Part shown: positions 1-8,794 of the stretch, one piece after another
Layout of the letters: each line of letters begins with the position of its first letter
How positions within the stretch are numbered: the stretch's first letter is position 1
NCBI GenBank assembly: GCA_022799935.1
Contig: JAAWPK010000008.1
Span: forward strand, 1 to 41,844
Length of the DNA: 41,844 nucleotides
DNA from: Clostridia bacterium
Lineage (GTDB): Bacteria; Bacillota; Clostridia; TANB77; CAG-508
Direction: 5' to 3'
Notes under the pieces: model-generated
Database searches by the model: none
Seen by the model: the letters and a program-made list of their open reading frames with translations, nothing else
What the model was told of the DNA's origin: nothing
Position numbers and translations under genes: made by a program

Positions 1-146
1 ATAAAATCCGCTTGTCTTTCTTCACCTTGTCTTACAAATCTTCTATTTACTGCAAGAGAAAAACTTGCAACTAAAGTATTGTTTGTTTGAGTGTATCTCA
101 CTTCTGGATCTCTTGTTAATCTTCCCATTAATATTACTTTGTTCAT
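1..146 (-). CDS. ssb: Single-stranded DNA-binding protein SSB (5' part, runs off the left edge)
   Basis: The first 48 residues are visible, beginning [20 protein letters not shown], which is the standard start of bacterial SSB, followed by the conserved NRRF and ADF positions of the OB fold. SSB coats single-stranded DNA in replication and repair. The ATG at 146 is preceded by AGGAGG (154-160). It lies downstream of rpsF on the same strand, the usual rpsF-ssb-rpsR operon order. An out-of-frame CGG (GCG GAT, bases 8-10) causes no frame change, which is a useful control for the CGG effect described elsewhere. The C-terminal tail is outside the window. Confidence 0.95.
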   Translation of the reverse strand, partial: MNKVILMGRLTRDPEVRYTQTNNTLVASFSLAVNRRFVRQGEERQADF

Positions 147-260
147 TTTTTATTCCTCCTTAATAATACTTAAAATTGCCTCCATAAATTATATATCTTT
201 CTTAGGCCTAAGTATTGTATAGATACAAAAACAATACTTAAAATCTTTCATTTTAAAAGA

Positions 261-548
261 TTATTCTTCATCTTTTCTAACTACTATGAACTTGATTATT
301 TCATCAGTAATTCTGTAGTTTCTTTCAAGCTCAGTTATTAACTCTGGTTTAGCCTCAAAATTAAACAAAACATAGAAAGCTTCTTTGTTCTTTTTTATTT
401 CATAAGCTAGTTTTCTTTTTCCCATTTCTACAACTTCTGAAACTTTTCCCTCAGTATTAATCAAATCTGTGAATTTAGAAATTAATGATTTAATTCCTTC
501 TTCTTCAACATTTTGACTAATAATGATTATACTTTCGTATTTATTCAT
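261..548 (-). CDS. rpsF: 30S ribosomal protein S6
   Basis: This 95-residue protein has normal S6 length. It begins MNKYESIIIIS and carries the typical central GKRKLAYEIKK segment, where conserved positions contact S18 and 16S rRNA, plus the R-Y-x-I-T-D-E-I-I-K-F stretch. It is a component of the 30S platform. GAGGAGG lies just before the ATG. It is the first gene of the rpsF-ssb operon and has its own promoter and a leader of about 80 nt. There is no in-frame CGG. Confidence 0.97.
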   Translation of the reverse strand: MNKYESIIIISQNVEEEGIKSLISKFTDLINTEGKVSEVVEMGKRKLAYEIKKNKEAFYVLFNFEAKPELITELERNYRITDEIIKFIVVRKDEE

Positions 549-629
549 TATTCTTCACCTCCTCTTGGATATACAGCCCATATACTAGACATGAGCAAGG
601 ACGATAATCGTCTTAGTTTAACGAATGAT

Positions 630-658
630 ATTTTACCATATTTATGTATATTTTGCAA
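630..658 (-). promoter_or_regulatory. Sigma-A-type promoter of rpsF-ssb
   Basis: On the minus strand TTGCAA (653-658) and TAAAAT (630-635) are separated by exactly 17 bp. The transcript would carry a leader of about 80 nt containing the self-complementary GACGATAATCGTC (600-612). S6 leaders of Firmicutes are often autoregulatory, but I could not match this one to the known S6:S18-binding motif. Confidence 0.6.
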
Positions 659-739
659 GTATTTTATAAAAAAAAGTTGTTAATAAAATAACTACTTATA
701 GGTAAATTTAATCCTAATTTTCAAAACAAATGAAAGTAT

Positions 740-782
740 TAAGAGAAAATCAGAATAATTACAATATTCCAATTTTCTCTTA
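740..782. terminator. Hairpin with 11-bp stem in the 549-983 gap
   Basis: TAAGAGAAAAT (740-750) is complementary to ATTTTCTCTTA (772-782), followed by TTTTT on the plus strand. No plus-strand gene ends here, so its role is unclear. Apart from this hairpin and the rpsF promoter the 435-bp gap 549-983 shows nothing I can assign. Confidence 0.4.
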
Positions 783-942
783 TTTTTCTATATTGAGATA
801 CATGTTTTAGAATAAGTTATACTTCCAGAACTATCTATTTTAAAATTTGTTTGTAGCCAGAAATACATTATTTGCATATTAAAACTATATTCTTCATTTA
901 TACTTATTAATTTAAATCATTAAATCTATTTCTGTATGTTGT

Positions 943-976
943 AAAAAAGAAGCAAACTTTTATTAATTGCTTCTTT
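943..976 (-). terminator. Terminator after the pilin-like gene
   Basis: On the minus strand AAAGAAGCAA is followed by a short loop, its complement TTGCTTCTTT, and a T-run. It lies a few bases after the stop codon at 984. Confidence 0.7.
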
Positions 977-983
977 GATAAAT

Positions 984-1457
984 TTAATAGTTCAAAAATA
1001 CACTTGTTTGTTTTCCTACTGTGTGATATTCTTGTCCTTTATATTTAATTCCTCTTAAATAATACACTACATGACTTTGTTCATTTATAATATATAAATC
1101 ATTTGAAGATGTTAAATAGTTTTCTCCATAATTTAATGTTAAATTATCTAATTCACTCAAATCTATTATATAATATTCATCTCCATCATTTGGAGATAAA
1201 TCATTTATATCATTTTTTATCGTTTCTTTATCATACTTTTCCCCATATGTAGGTAATTTGGCATATTGAATATAATATGCAGCAATTCTATCATTAAGTG
1301 CCTTTATATCATTATCCAATTTTGTAAGATTTCCAACTTGTAAAGAATCATAAGAATTTTTTGCAAGAGCAGAAGTTATTATTATAATAAGCAAAACTGT
1401 AATAACAAGAGTAATCATTGCTATACCCTTTTCGTTTTTTTCTACATTTTTCATCAT
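984..1457 (-). CDS. Type IV pilin-like / pseudopilin protein
   Basis: This 157-residue protein has a short basic N-terminus, then NEKGIAMITLVITVLL: a prepilin-type cleavage site (Gly followed by a methylatable hydrophobic residue and a TLV helix) and one strong membrane helix at about residues 11-32. The rest is a soluble domain rich in Tyr and Asn. Such proteins are processed by a prepilin peptidase and build type IV pili or pseudopili. No assembly ATPase of that class adjoins it. The Tad-like genes at 11-24 kb are a different class. Two ATGs stand in tandem and the first is preceded by GGAAAGGA. The substrate and exact system are unknown. Confidence 0.7.
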   Translation of the reverse strand: MMKNVEKNEKGIAMITLVITVLLIIIITSALAKNSYDSLQVGNLTKLDNDIKALNDRIAAYYIQYAKLPTYGEKYDKETIKNDINDLSPNDGDEYYIIDLSELDNLTLNYGENYLTSSNDLYIINEQSHVVYYLRGIKYKGQEYHTVGKQTSVFLNY

Positions 1458-1488
1458 AAGTATTTTTCCTTTCCACTTTATTTTACTA

Positions 1489-2163
1489 TTAATCTTTGTT
1501 TATTGCAATATTATTTCTTAATATTTTATACATTTTTATTTTTATGCTATATACTTTATTTTCTTTTACTACAATAATCCATATGTACATTAATACCAAA
1601 ATAAATATGAAATTTTTAGAAATTATACTTAAATAAAATGTAAATATACTTACTAAAATAGCAAAAACATTTGACACTATATTTGTTACCCTAAGACTAT
1701 TTTCTTTTCCTTTAAAAATATAGATTATGTTTTTTAAAATTCTTCCTCCATCTAACGGATATATAATAAGCATATTAAATAAGAAAATCAACACATTTAC
1801 ATATATTAGTATATCACTTTCTACACCTACTATGTATTCTTTATCTAATATTATAAATAGCATTACAAAAAGTAAGTTCACCAACGGCCCTGCAATTGCA
1901 ACTATCAATTTTTTCAATGCAAGCAAATTTGCTTTTTTTATTTTTTTATTATAGTTTATCATATCTATTTTAAATAGAACTTTAATTCCTACTGGCATTA
2001 TTTCTAAACTTTGTACTTTCAATCCACACAAAAATCCTGCTAAGATATGCCCACATTCATGAAGAATAGCAAATAACATGAGTAATAAATAACTTTTGAT
2101 ATTTCCGCTTATGAAAAATATCAAAACAAATATAAATACTTTTAAGTCAAACTTAATATGCAT
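1489..2163 (-). CDS. spoIVFB: Site-2-type membrane metalloprotease, SpoIVFB-like
   Basis: This 224-residue M50 protease has several membrane helices, the zinc motif HECGH at residues 35-39, and the second metal-binding motif YPLDGG with DGG at 138-140. In Bacillus, SpoIVFB sits in the outer forespore membrane and cleaves pro-sigma-K late in sporulation. Length and motif spacing fit that family better than the longer RseP type. The LytM gene directly upstream (24-bp gap) fits SpoIVFA, the partner that holds SpoIVFB inactive. SpoIVB, the signal protease for this complex, is at 10222-11491. The AGC GGA here holds an out-of-frame CGG and the frame is intact. Confidence 0.88.
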   Translation of the reverse strand: MHIKFDLKVFIFVLIFFISGNIKSYLLLMLFAILHECGHILAGFLCGLKVQSLEIMPVGIKVLFKIDMINYNKKIKKANLLALKKLIVAIAGPLVNLLFVMLFIILDKEYIVGVESDILIYVNVLIFLFNMLIIYPLDGGRILKNIIYIFKGKENSLRVTNIVSNVFAILVSIFTFYLSIISKNFIFILVLMYIWIIVVKENKVYSIKIKMYKILRNNIAINKD

Positions 2164-2187
2164 ATTTTCTCCCTTTATCTTAGTTTT

Positions 2188-3121
2188 TTATGCATTTTGA
2201 CCAAAGTTTAATATTAGTCTTGGATTTATGCATGTATCATTAATCCTAATCTCAAAATGCAGATGTGAACCTGTTGCATTTCCGTGTATCCCCTACTTTT
2301 GCAATAATCTTTCCTTGTTCTATTTCTTCTCCGCTCTTTGACCAGAAGTTCACTACAATGTGCATATACTGTTCTTATCTCTCCGATTTTCTATCATAAT
2401 ATAATTTCCATATGTTTTAGATGATTTGGAGATTATAACCTTTCCATTTATTGAAGCTACTATATCAGTCCCTTTATTTGCACCTATATCTATCCCTTTA
2501 TGATATGTAGATACTATACTTGAAGTACTTTCTCTTGTGCCAAACTCAGATGTAACCCATCCGATTTACTGGTATCAAAAAGGAAAATTTATTTTTAATT
2601 CTTTCTGTTTCATCTACATTTACTTCCCTTAAACTTTCCTCTCCTGTCTGTTCATTTTCTTCTATATTATCTATAATACCAGTCTGCTCTTCTCCTGTTT
2701 GAGCTTCCTCTTTTTGCTCTTCTCCCTGAACCTCATTTTGTTTTTGTAATATCTCCTCATTAGACTTATTTTCTTCATTAACTATATTACCATCTAACTT
2801 TAAGTTTTCTATATATCCTCCAAACATTTGTGATATGCTATCATAGATTTTTGCAAAATCAGTATCTGTTGATAATAATTCTTTGGTTTTATCTATAGTT
2901 TCATTCGAAAAACTATAATTTGTAGTACTTATTAAGTAAAATATAAAATAAATAAGCACACATATAATAATCTGAAGAATAAGCTTTTTTAATAACTTAA
3001 AATTTTTTGGTTCAGATATATTTACTGTAGTCCTTTTAGTTCTTTCTCTTACATTTTGTCTTCTTGCATATATTTCTTCTGCTCTCCTTACTCTCTCATT
3101 TGAGTTTAATGTTTTTTCCAT
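2188..3121 (-). CDS. spoIVFA: SpoIVFA-like LytM/M23 membrane protein; four CGG(+1)Gly sites
   Basis: About 309 residues if each in-frame CGG is read as C plus a Gly codon. There is a basic cytosolic N-terminus, one membrane helix (about residues 46-66), an acidic Glu/Gln-rich linker, and a C-terminal LytM domain from about 183. Read normally the frame stops soon after the first CGG. Skipping C at CCG 2561-2563, 2383-2385, 2331-2333 and 2282-2284 (plus-strand coordinates; residues 187, 246, 263 and 279) gives NGWVTSEFGTR, HKGIDIG, YGNYIMIENG, GDTGNATGSHLHFE and a stop at 2188. These are the ordered M23 motifs. In Bacillus, SpoIVFA is the partner of SpoIVFB, encoded just downstream here. All four shifts must work to make the domain. 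Confidence 0.85.
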
Positions 3122-3182
3122 TGTTTTCCTCCTAAAATTCTTTTGACTTACTCATTTATATGTTAAGAATAGACTTTTTAGC

Positions 3183-3215
3183 ACAAAAAAAGAAAAGCTT
3201 ATTTTTTAAGCTTCT
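3183..3215 (-). terminator. Terminator between gene 3216-3563 and spoIVFA
   Basis: On the minus strand GAGAAGCTT, a short A-rich loop and AAGCTTTTC are followed by a run of T. It separates the upstream small gene from the spoIVFA-spoIVFB pair. Confidence 0.65.
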
Positions 3216-3563
3216 CTATTTAATAATACTAATAATTATTCCTATAATTGTTGTTATCATAAATAAAAAACTGCATATTTGAAGTTTTTTATACTTGTTA
3301 ACTATTATATTCACATGTCTTTTTGTTTCCTTTGAATGTTCCAAATCTTTTAAATAATTTTGAACTACAAATTCTGCTTCTCTTACTGCAACATCATTAT
3401 TTCCTAAGCTACTTTCTCCCATTTTTTTTAAAGATGATGGATTTTCTATAATCTCTTTCTTCTTAACTTTACTATTATTTTTAAGTATTATTATTGCTTC
3501 ATCTACAATATTAGATGGTAAATCCTTTAAGACTACTATATTTCTCATTTGACTTATATTCAT
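3216..3563 (-). CDS. Small C-tail-anchored protein, unknown function
   Basis: This 115-residue protein is charged for the first 90 residues and ends in a single hydrophobic helix (about 96-113, ending in GIIISIIK), so it is probably tail-anchored in the membrane. It begins MNISQMRNIVVLKDLPSNIV. AGGAGG lies unusually far (15 nt) before the chosen ATG. I do not recognise a family. A terminator follows it, and spoIVFA lies downstream on the same strand. Confidence 0.6.
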   Translation of the reverse strand: MNISQMRNIVVLKDLPSNIVDEAIIILKNNSKVKKKEIIENPSSLKKMGESSLGNNDVAVREAEFVVQNYLKDLEHSKETKRHVNIIVNKYKKLQICSFLFMITTIIGIIISIIK

Positions 3564-3646
3564 ATCTACTTTTATGTACCTCCTATATAAAAAATCAACA
3601 TATCATAATTATTTCCATATTTTGAAATTATATACAAGGTAAACTC

Positions 3647-3904
3647 TTAATCCTTTTCAACATTTTTACCTGAAGCAATTATTATACTTACATCATCTTG
3701 TTTTTTATATTTGGTTATTATATCATTTGAAAAAGAAGCAATCTCATTAGATAAAATTATAGTTTTGCAATTGTCATTTATAAGTTCATTTATCTTTTTA
3801 TCTGTATCCTCTGGCTCTTCTAGATTATATACATCAAACCCCATATTTTCAAATACTCTAAAACTATTTTTGTCATTTTTTGTCTTTATCCAAGATATTT
3901 TCAT
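3647..3904 (-). CDS. Small conserved-looking soluble protein, unknown
   Basis: This 85-residue protein is predicted soluble, with alternating beta and alpha segments: MKISWIKTK, GFDVYNLEEPED, CKTIILSNEIASF and DVSIIIASGK. The pattern recalls the small Rossmann-like fold of V/A-ATPase subunit F, but I see no ATPase genes nearby, so I do not assign that role. It starts right after the terminator that follows mscS. Confidence 0.5.
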   Translation of the reverse strand: MKISWIKTKNDKNSFRVFENMGFDVYNLEEPEDTDKKINELINDNCKTIILSNEIASFSNDIITKYKKQDDVSIIIASGKNVEKD

Positions 3905-3948
3905 AAAAAATCACCTAAAATTATTATCTGAATTTCAGGTGATTTTTA
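3905..3948 (-). terminator. Terminator after mscS
   Basis: AAAAATCACCT (ending at 3916) pairs with AGGTGATTTTT (3937-3947). It is T-flanked on both sides and lies between the mscS stop (3972) and the next gene. Confidence 0.7.
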
Positions 3949-3971
3949 TTCATTTAAAAGTTTTAGTATAT

Positions 3972-5037
3972 TTATTTTGAATGTAAATATATATTTTCTC
4001 CTGGATAAGAAATATGTATATCTTCCATTTCTAACGCTTTAATTACAAGTAAATTTACCTTAGTCTTAAACTCAAGGAAATCATCAAAATTTGTAATATG
4101 AGTATACATATATATTTTTATCTTTACAGCCTCATCATTAATATTATCAAAATATACTCTCACAGAATCAGGTATTACATCATCATCTGATTCTAATACA
4201 CTTTTTATCATTACAGTTAATTTTTCTAGAACTATACTTTTTGTTTCAAGTGGCATATTTAGTACAATATCATGCCTTCTTTTTGTCATTTTTGAATAAT
4301 TTACAACTTCACTACTAGTTATTGTAGAATTTTGAATTGTAACTACAGTATCTTCTACTGTTCGAATTCTAGTACATCTAAATTTTATCTCCATGACAGT
4401 TCCTTCATAAGAAGCAATCTTAACAAAGTCTCCTACTGTAAATGGTTTATCTGATACTATTGCAATCCCACTCATTAAACTTTCTGCTAAATCCTGGGCT
4501 GCAAGAGCAATAACAACACTTGTAAGTCCGAAGTCCTGTAACTAAACCACTTATATCAAAGTGAAGCTCGGAAATAATTATAAATATAGCAATTACATAT
4601 GTAGCTATTTTTCCAAATTTGCTTACAATTTTTATTAAAGTATCATCTTCATGTATTTTATCTGCTTCCCTAATCTTCTTCATAATTTTTGAGTCAGGTG
4701 CTATAAAATTAGCTATAACTCCTGCTACATTCCAAATTATTAATACTCTAATTATAGTTCTACATGCAGAATATAACTCTAATGGAAGATTTAAAACAAG
4801 TATCGCAATATATAAACCAATCAAGAAAAATATCCATTTTAAAGACTTATATATTGGACTTTCTTTTATCTTTTTTTGATCTTTTTCCTTTAGTTTAAAT
4901 ATTTTTATAGTTAGTTTTGAAAAAAATGAACTTATCATAATAGATACTATGACAATAGCTAGTGCAATTATGATATCTATCAATCTATTTTCTTTTATTT
5001 CTGTAAAAGTATTTATCATACTACTTATTTGCTCCAT
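3972..5037 (-). CDS. Small-conductance mechanosensitive channel (MscS family); one CGG(+1)Gly site
   Basis: About 354 residues. There are N-terminal membrane helices at about 20-40, 66-85, 96-112 and 143-160, then the pore helix and a cytosolic beta and alpha/beta domain. MscS channels open under membrane tension to release solutes. In the normal frame the protein would be cut at the pore. The in-frame CGG (CCG at 4528-4530) read as C plus GGA gives Gly170 and GLGLTSVVIALAAQDLAESL, the Gly/Ala-rich MscS pore helix, continuing with SDKPFTVGDFVKIASYEGTV, the typical beta domain. nrdG lies upstream on the same strand. Confidence 0.88.
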
Positions 5038-5066
5038 TTAATCCTTCTCCTAATATATTTTTAGCT

Positions 5067-5598
5067 TTATGTGTCCATTTTATCCCATAATACAATTTTA
5101 TTCTCTTTTAATGTTTCTTGAACATCTATTATTCTTTGATTTGAAGAACCTCTAAATTTTAGCATTGGATTTTTATGTTCTTCTTCAAATTTTCCGATCT
5201 ACTACATAGTCTAAGTACTTTAATAATTCTTTAGTTGTTTCGTTTGTTTTAGACATTCCATTTAATACTTGGTCATCAAATAAAAATCCTGTATAACACC
5301 ATATAGGTTTATTTGGGTATAATTCCTTAGCTTTTTTTACAACAGAAAGTAACCCTTCTTGATTTTTTGGTTCAAGTGGTTCTCCTCCAAGTAAAGATAA
5401 TCCCTTTATATATTCAGGCTTTAATGCTTCCATAACTTCATTTTCTTCTTTTTCTGTAAATGTTTTTCCATAGTTAAAATCCCAAGCTTCTGAATTAAAA
5501 CATCCTTTACAATGATGATTACAACCACTTACAAATAAAGATACTCTGACACCAGGTCCATTTGCTACATCACATTTTTTTATTGTTGCATAATTCAT
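5067..5598 (-). CDS. nrdG: Anaerobic ribonucleotide reductase activating protein NrdG; one CGG(+1)Gly site
   Basis: About 176 residues. This radical SAM protein has the CX3CX2C cluster motif (C26, C30, C33 in SGCNHHCKGC) and GGEP. It forms the glycyl radical on NrdD using S-adenosylmethionine. The normal frame ends after VVDRKI. Reading CGG (CCG 5194-5196) as C plus GGA gives Gly135 and VDGKFEEEH, then FRGSSNQRIIDV, exactly the conserved NrdG tail, with a stop at 5067. It is downstream of nrdD on the same strand. Confidence 0.93.
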
Positions 5599-5631
5599 AA
5601 TTCATTCCTTCTTTTTTCATAGTTTTAAAGT

Positions 5632-5650
5632 GGGCGACTATTAGTCGCCC
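5632..5650. terminator. GC-rich hairpin between nrdD and nrdG
   Basis: GGGCGAC-TATTA-GTCGCCC. The T-run follows on the plus strand. On the minus strand it sits between nrdD and nrdG and could reduce or process read-through. Confidence 0.5.
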
Positions 5651-5658
5651 TTATTTTT

Positions 5659-7788
5659 TTACAAATGTAGCACTCTTGATTTAATCTCCTTAGTTTTACC
5701 TTCATTCCAGAAGTTCTCTCCTAAATATCCACAAGTCCTTCTTACTACATTCATTTTACTTTTATCTTTATTTCCGCAATTTGGGCATTCCCATTCCATA
5801 TGCTCATTTATTTTAATTTCTCCATCAAATCCACATACTTGGCAATAATCTGATTTTGTATTGAATTCAGCATATTGTATATTATCATATATAAATTTGA
5901 CAACTTCTTCTAATGCATCTAAATTATGTTTCATATTAGGAACTTCTACATAAGATATGGCTCCTCCACCTGATAATCTTTGGAAATCACTTTCAAATTT
6001 CAACTTTTCAAATGCATCTATCTTTTCTCTTACATCTATATGATATGAATTTGTATAATAGCCTTTATCTGTTATATCCTCAATGCTTCCAAACTTTTCT
6101 TTATCTATTCTTGCAAATCTATAACACAAACTTTCTGCTGGTGTTCCATAAAGTGCAAATCCTAGTCCGGTTTCATCTTTCCATCTAGCAACAGTATCCT
6201 TTAAATGGTTCATTATTCTTAGTCCAAACTCTCTTCCTTCTTCTGTTGTATGAGATACTCCTTTTACAGCCTTTGTTGCTTCATATATACCTATATATCC
6301 AAGAGATATTGAAGAATATCCATTTTTTAATAGTTTATCTATCTTTTCACCTTTTTCAAGTCTTGCAATAGCTCCATATCTCCAATGTATTGGGCTTACA
6401 TCAGCTGATGTTCCAAGTAAAGCATAATGTCTACACATTAATGCTTCTTTACATAGTTCTAATCTTTCATCTAGTAATTTCCAAAACTTTTCTTCATCTT
6501 GTCCTGCAATTATTCCAACTTGTGGTAAATTTATACTAACAACACCTTGATTAAATCTGCCCTCAAATTTGTAGTTTCCTTTTTCATCTTTCCAAGGAGC
6601 TAAGAAACTTCTACATCCCATTGGACTAAATACATTACCTTCATAATTTTCTCTCATCTTCTTAGCAGAAATATAATCTGGGTACATTCTCTTAGATGAA
6701 CATTTAACAGCAAGTTTTGTTAAATAATCATATTTTCCACCTTTTAAACAATTATGTTCATCTAATACATATACAAGTTTTGGGAATGCTGGTGTTACAT
6801 ATATACCTTTTTCATTCTTAATTCCTTTATATCTTTGTTTTAAAATTTCTTCTATTATCATTGCGTTCTCTTCAATATATTCATCATCTTTTTCAAGATT
6901 TAAGAATAATGTTACAAATGGGGATTGTCCATTTGTTGTCATTAATGTATTTATTTGATATTGAATTGTCTGAACCCCTGAACTTAGTTCTGTTTGCAAT
7001 CTTTGATCTACTAGTTCTTCTATCATTTTTTCTGACATTGAACCATCTTCATTTAATTCTTTTATTTGTCTTCTAAATTTCTCACGACTCTTTCTTAAAT
7101 ATTTACCAAGATGTTTTATATCTACTGATTGCCCACCATATTGACTACTTGCAACTGACGCAATTATTTGAGTTACTACTGTACATGCAACTTGGAAGCT
7201 CTTTGGTGTTTCTATCATTTTTCCATTCATTACAGTTCCATTGTCTAGCATATCACTTACATTTATTAAACAGCAATTAAATATAGGTTGTAAAAAGTAG
7301 TCAGCATCATGGAAATGTAATATTCCATCTTCATGAGCTTTTGAAATTTTCTCTGGGAGTAACATTCTTTTTGTTAAATCTTTTGAAACTTCTCCTGCAA
7401 TTAAATCTCTTTGAGTTGAAGCTATTATTGCATTTTTATTTGAATTCTCTTCCATTAAATCTTTATTAGAATTCTTTATTAAACTTAATATAGATTCATC
7501 TGTTGTATTTTGTTTTCTAATCAAAGCTCTTGTATATCTATATACTATATATTTTTTAGCTAAATCATATTTTCCAATTTCCATTAATTTTTGTTCAATT
7601 ATATCTTGAATATCTTCAACAAGGATTCTCTTTTTTCCTAAATCTTCTATATAGTCCACTATATTTCTAATTTCATCCTTGCTTGCTTTTTCTTTTCCTC
7701 TTACTTCATTATTAGCTTTTTCAACAGCAATTGCTATTTTATTTTTCTCGTATTCTACAGCTCTTCCGTCTCTTTTAATAACTTTCAT
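5659..7788 (-). CDS. nrdD: Anaerobic ribonucleoside-triphosphate reductase NrdD
   Basis: 709 residues, the usual length. It has an N-terminal ATP-cone (MKVIKRDGRAVEYEKNKI), a large catalytic barrel, a zinc site near the C-terminus with CQVCG and CPNCGN, and the glycyl-radical loop RRTCGYLG, with the radical Gly at about 687. It reduces ribonucleotides to deoxyribonucleotides without oxygen, after activation by NrdG. GGGAGG lies before the ATG. CGG strings are present only out of frame (TGC GGA, ACC GGA, GAC GGA) and the long frame is intact. A palindromic operator and a -10 box lie upstream. Confidence 0.98.
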   Translation of the reverse strand: MKVIKRDGRAVEYEKNKIAIAVEKANNEVRGKEKASKDEIRNIVDYIEDLGKKRILVEDIQDIIEQKLMEIGKYDLAKKYIVYRYTRALIRKQNTTDESILSLIKNSNKDLMEENSNKNAIIASTQRDLIAGEVSKDLTKRMLLPEKISKAHEDGILHFHDADYFLQPIFNCCLINVSDMLDNGTVMNGKMIETPKSFQVACTVVTQIIASVASSQYGGQSVDIKHLGKYLRKSREKFRRQIKELNEDGSMSEKMIEELVDQRLQTELSSGVQTIQYQINTLMTTNGQSPFVTLFLNLEKDDEYIEENAMIIEEILKQRYKGIKNEKGIYVTPAFPKLVYVLDEHNCLKGGKYDYLTKLAVKCSSKRMYPDYISAKKMRENYEGNVFSPMGCRSFLAPWKDEKGNYKFEGRFNQGVVSINLPQVGIIAGQDEEKFWKLLDERLELCKEALMCRHYALLGTSADVSPIHWRYGAIARLEKGEKIDKLLKNGYSSISLGYIGIYEATKAVKGVSHTTEEGREFGLRIMNHLKDTVARWKDETGLGFALYGTPAESLCYRFARIDKEKFGSIEDITDKGYYTNSYHIDVREKIDAFEKLKFESDFQRLSGGGAISYVEVPNMKHNLDALEEVVKFIYDNIQYAEFNTKSDYCQVCGFDGEIKINEHMEWECPNCGNKDKSKMNVVRRTCGYLGENFWNEGKTKEIKSRVLHL

Positions 7789-7820
7789 AAGTATTTCCTC
7801 CCTTGTTTATTTTCATGCTT

Positions 7821-7862
7821 ATTATATAACAAAAAAAATAAATTTCTGTTGCAATTGCAACA
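7821..7862 (-). promoter_or_regulatory. nrdD promoter with Crp/FNR-type operator
   Basis: The perfect palindrome TGTTGCAATTGCAACA (7847-7862) lies upstream of a TATAAT -10 box (7821-7826 on the minus strand). No good -35 is present: the -35 position reads ACAGAA and overlaps the palindrome. If transcription starts about 7 nt after the -10, the operator centre lies near -41, the class II activator position used by Crp/FNR proteins. The same motif lies at the regulator gene next door. Confidence 0.65.
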
Positions 7863-8028
7863 ACCTTTTTGACTAAATTAGATTTTCATTCTCCCAGAAG
7901 CCTTTACCAAAATATTACAAATATATTACAAATTCAAATTACTTTTTTCTAATTCAATTATAAATCAATGTAATCTTACTGTATCAGTATCTTTATTTAC
8001 TTTTTCTTTTTACCTCTCTCTATCTTTT

Positions 8029-8059
8029 TGTTGCTATTGCAACATTATTGTGATACAAT
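8029..8059 (+). promoter_or_regulatory. Promoter/operator of the Crp-type regulator gene
   Basis: TGTTGCTATTGCAACA (8029-8044) matches the nrdD palindrome except for one central base. The likely -35 TTGCTA (8031-8036) lies inside it, and TACAAT (8054-8059) follows after 17 bp. Binding here should block RNA polymerase, which suggests autorepression. The rest of the 291-bp gap between nrdD and this gene is featureless. Confidence 0.6.
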
Positions 8060-8079
8060 TTTGTCAAAGGAGACAATTT

Positions 8080-8706
8080 ATGATAAATAATTTAGATATT
8101 TCAAACTTTATAGAAGATTTTTCTAATAGTTGCTCAAAAGTTCAAATAAAAGATTTCAATAAAGGTGAAACTATCACAACTTTTTTAGTTAATCGTAATC
8201 AGTTTTGTATTCTTATATCTGGAACAGCTGATTTAGTAAGATATGATTATAATGGTAATAGAATTGTTACAGAACACTTTTCTAACAACTCTATTTTTGG
8301 AGAGATATTCTATCAAATAAATACAAATAGTGAATTTTTAGTTGAGGCAAAAGAAAAGTGTAAAGTTTTGCTTTTTTCTTATGATGACATAAATGAAAAA
8401 TGTAAATCCAATTGTTCTTTTCATAAAAAACTAGTATCATATTTTCCTAACTTAGTTATTACAAAAATTACTGATTTAACTTCTAGAATAGAACTTTTAT
8501 CCAGAAGATCTACAAGAGACAAACTACTTGGATATTTTAATCTCTTATCTAAACAAAAAGGAAAGACCTTCACTCTTCCATTTTCTATAACAGAACTTGC
8601 AAACTATCTTGCAGTAGATAGAAGTTCAATGACTAGAGAATTATCTACACTAAAAAAAGAAAATTTCATAAAGCAAGATAGAAATAAAATAACACTTTTA
8701 TATTAA
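8080..8706 (+). CDS. Crp/FNR-family transcription regulator
   Basis: About 208 residues from the ATG at 8080, chosen because AGGAGA lies just upstream and because the longer GTG start at 8050 would overlap the promoter. The N-terminal half is a cyclic-nucleotide-type beta barrel (ILISGTADLVRYDYNGNRIV). The C-terminus is a winged helix (FSITELANYLAVDRSSMTRE) with the FNR/Crp recognition-helix signature RSSMTREL. Several Cys are present, but no clear N-terminal four-Cys Fe-S set. It is divergent from nrdD with shared operators, so it probably controls anaerobic deoxyribonucleotide synthesis. The effector is unknown. Confidence 0.9.
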   Translation: MINNLDISNFIEDFSNSCSKVQIKDFNKGETITTFLVNRNQFCILISGTADLVRYDYNGNRIVTEHFSNNSIFGEIFYQINTNSEFLVEAKEKCKVLLFSYDDINEKCKSNCSFHKKLVSYFPNLVITKITDLTSRIELLSRRSTRDKLLGYFNLLSKQKGKTFTLPFSITELANYLAVDRSSMTRELSTLKKENFIKQDRNKITLLY

Positions 8707-8794
8707 TTTGGCTTTGTATTTAGCACAAAATAGTTGAAAAAAATATATAATAATTGTATAATATACAAAGTGTATAAATATGGAGGTCATAATT

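Noticed and set aside
3647..3904. V-type ATPase subunit F
   Set aside because: Only a loose fold-like pattern supports it and no other ATPase subunit genes are nearby.
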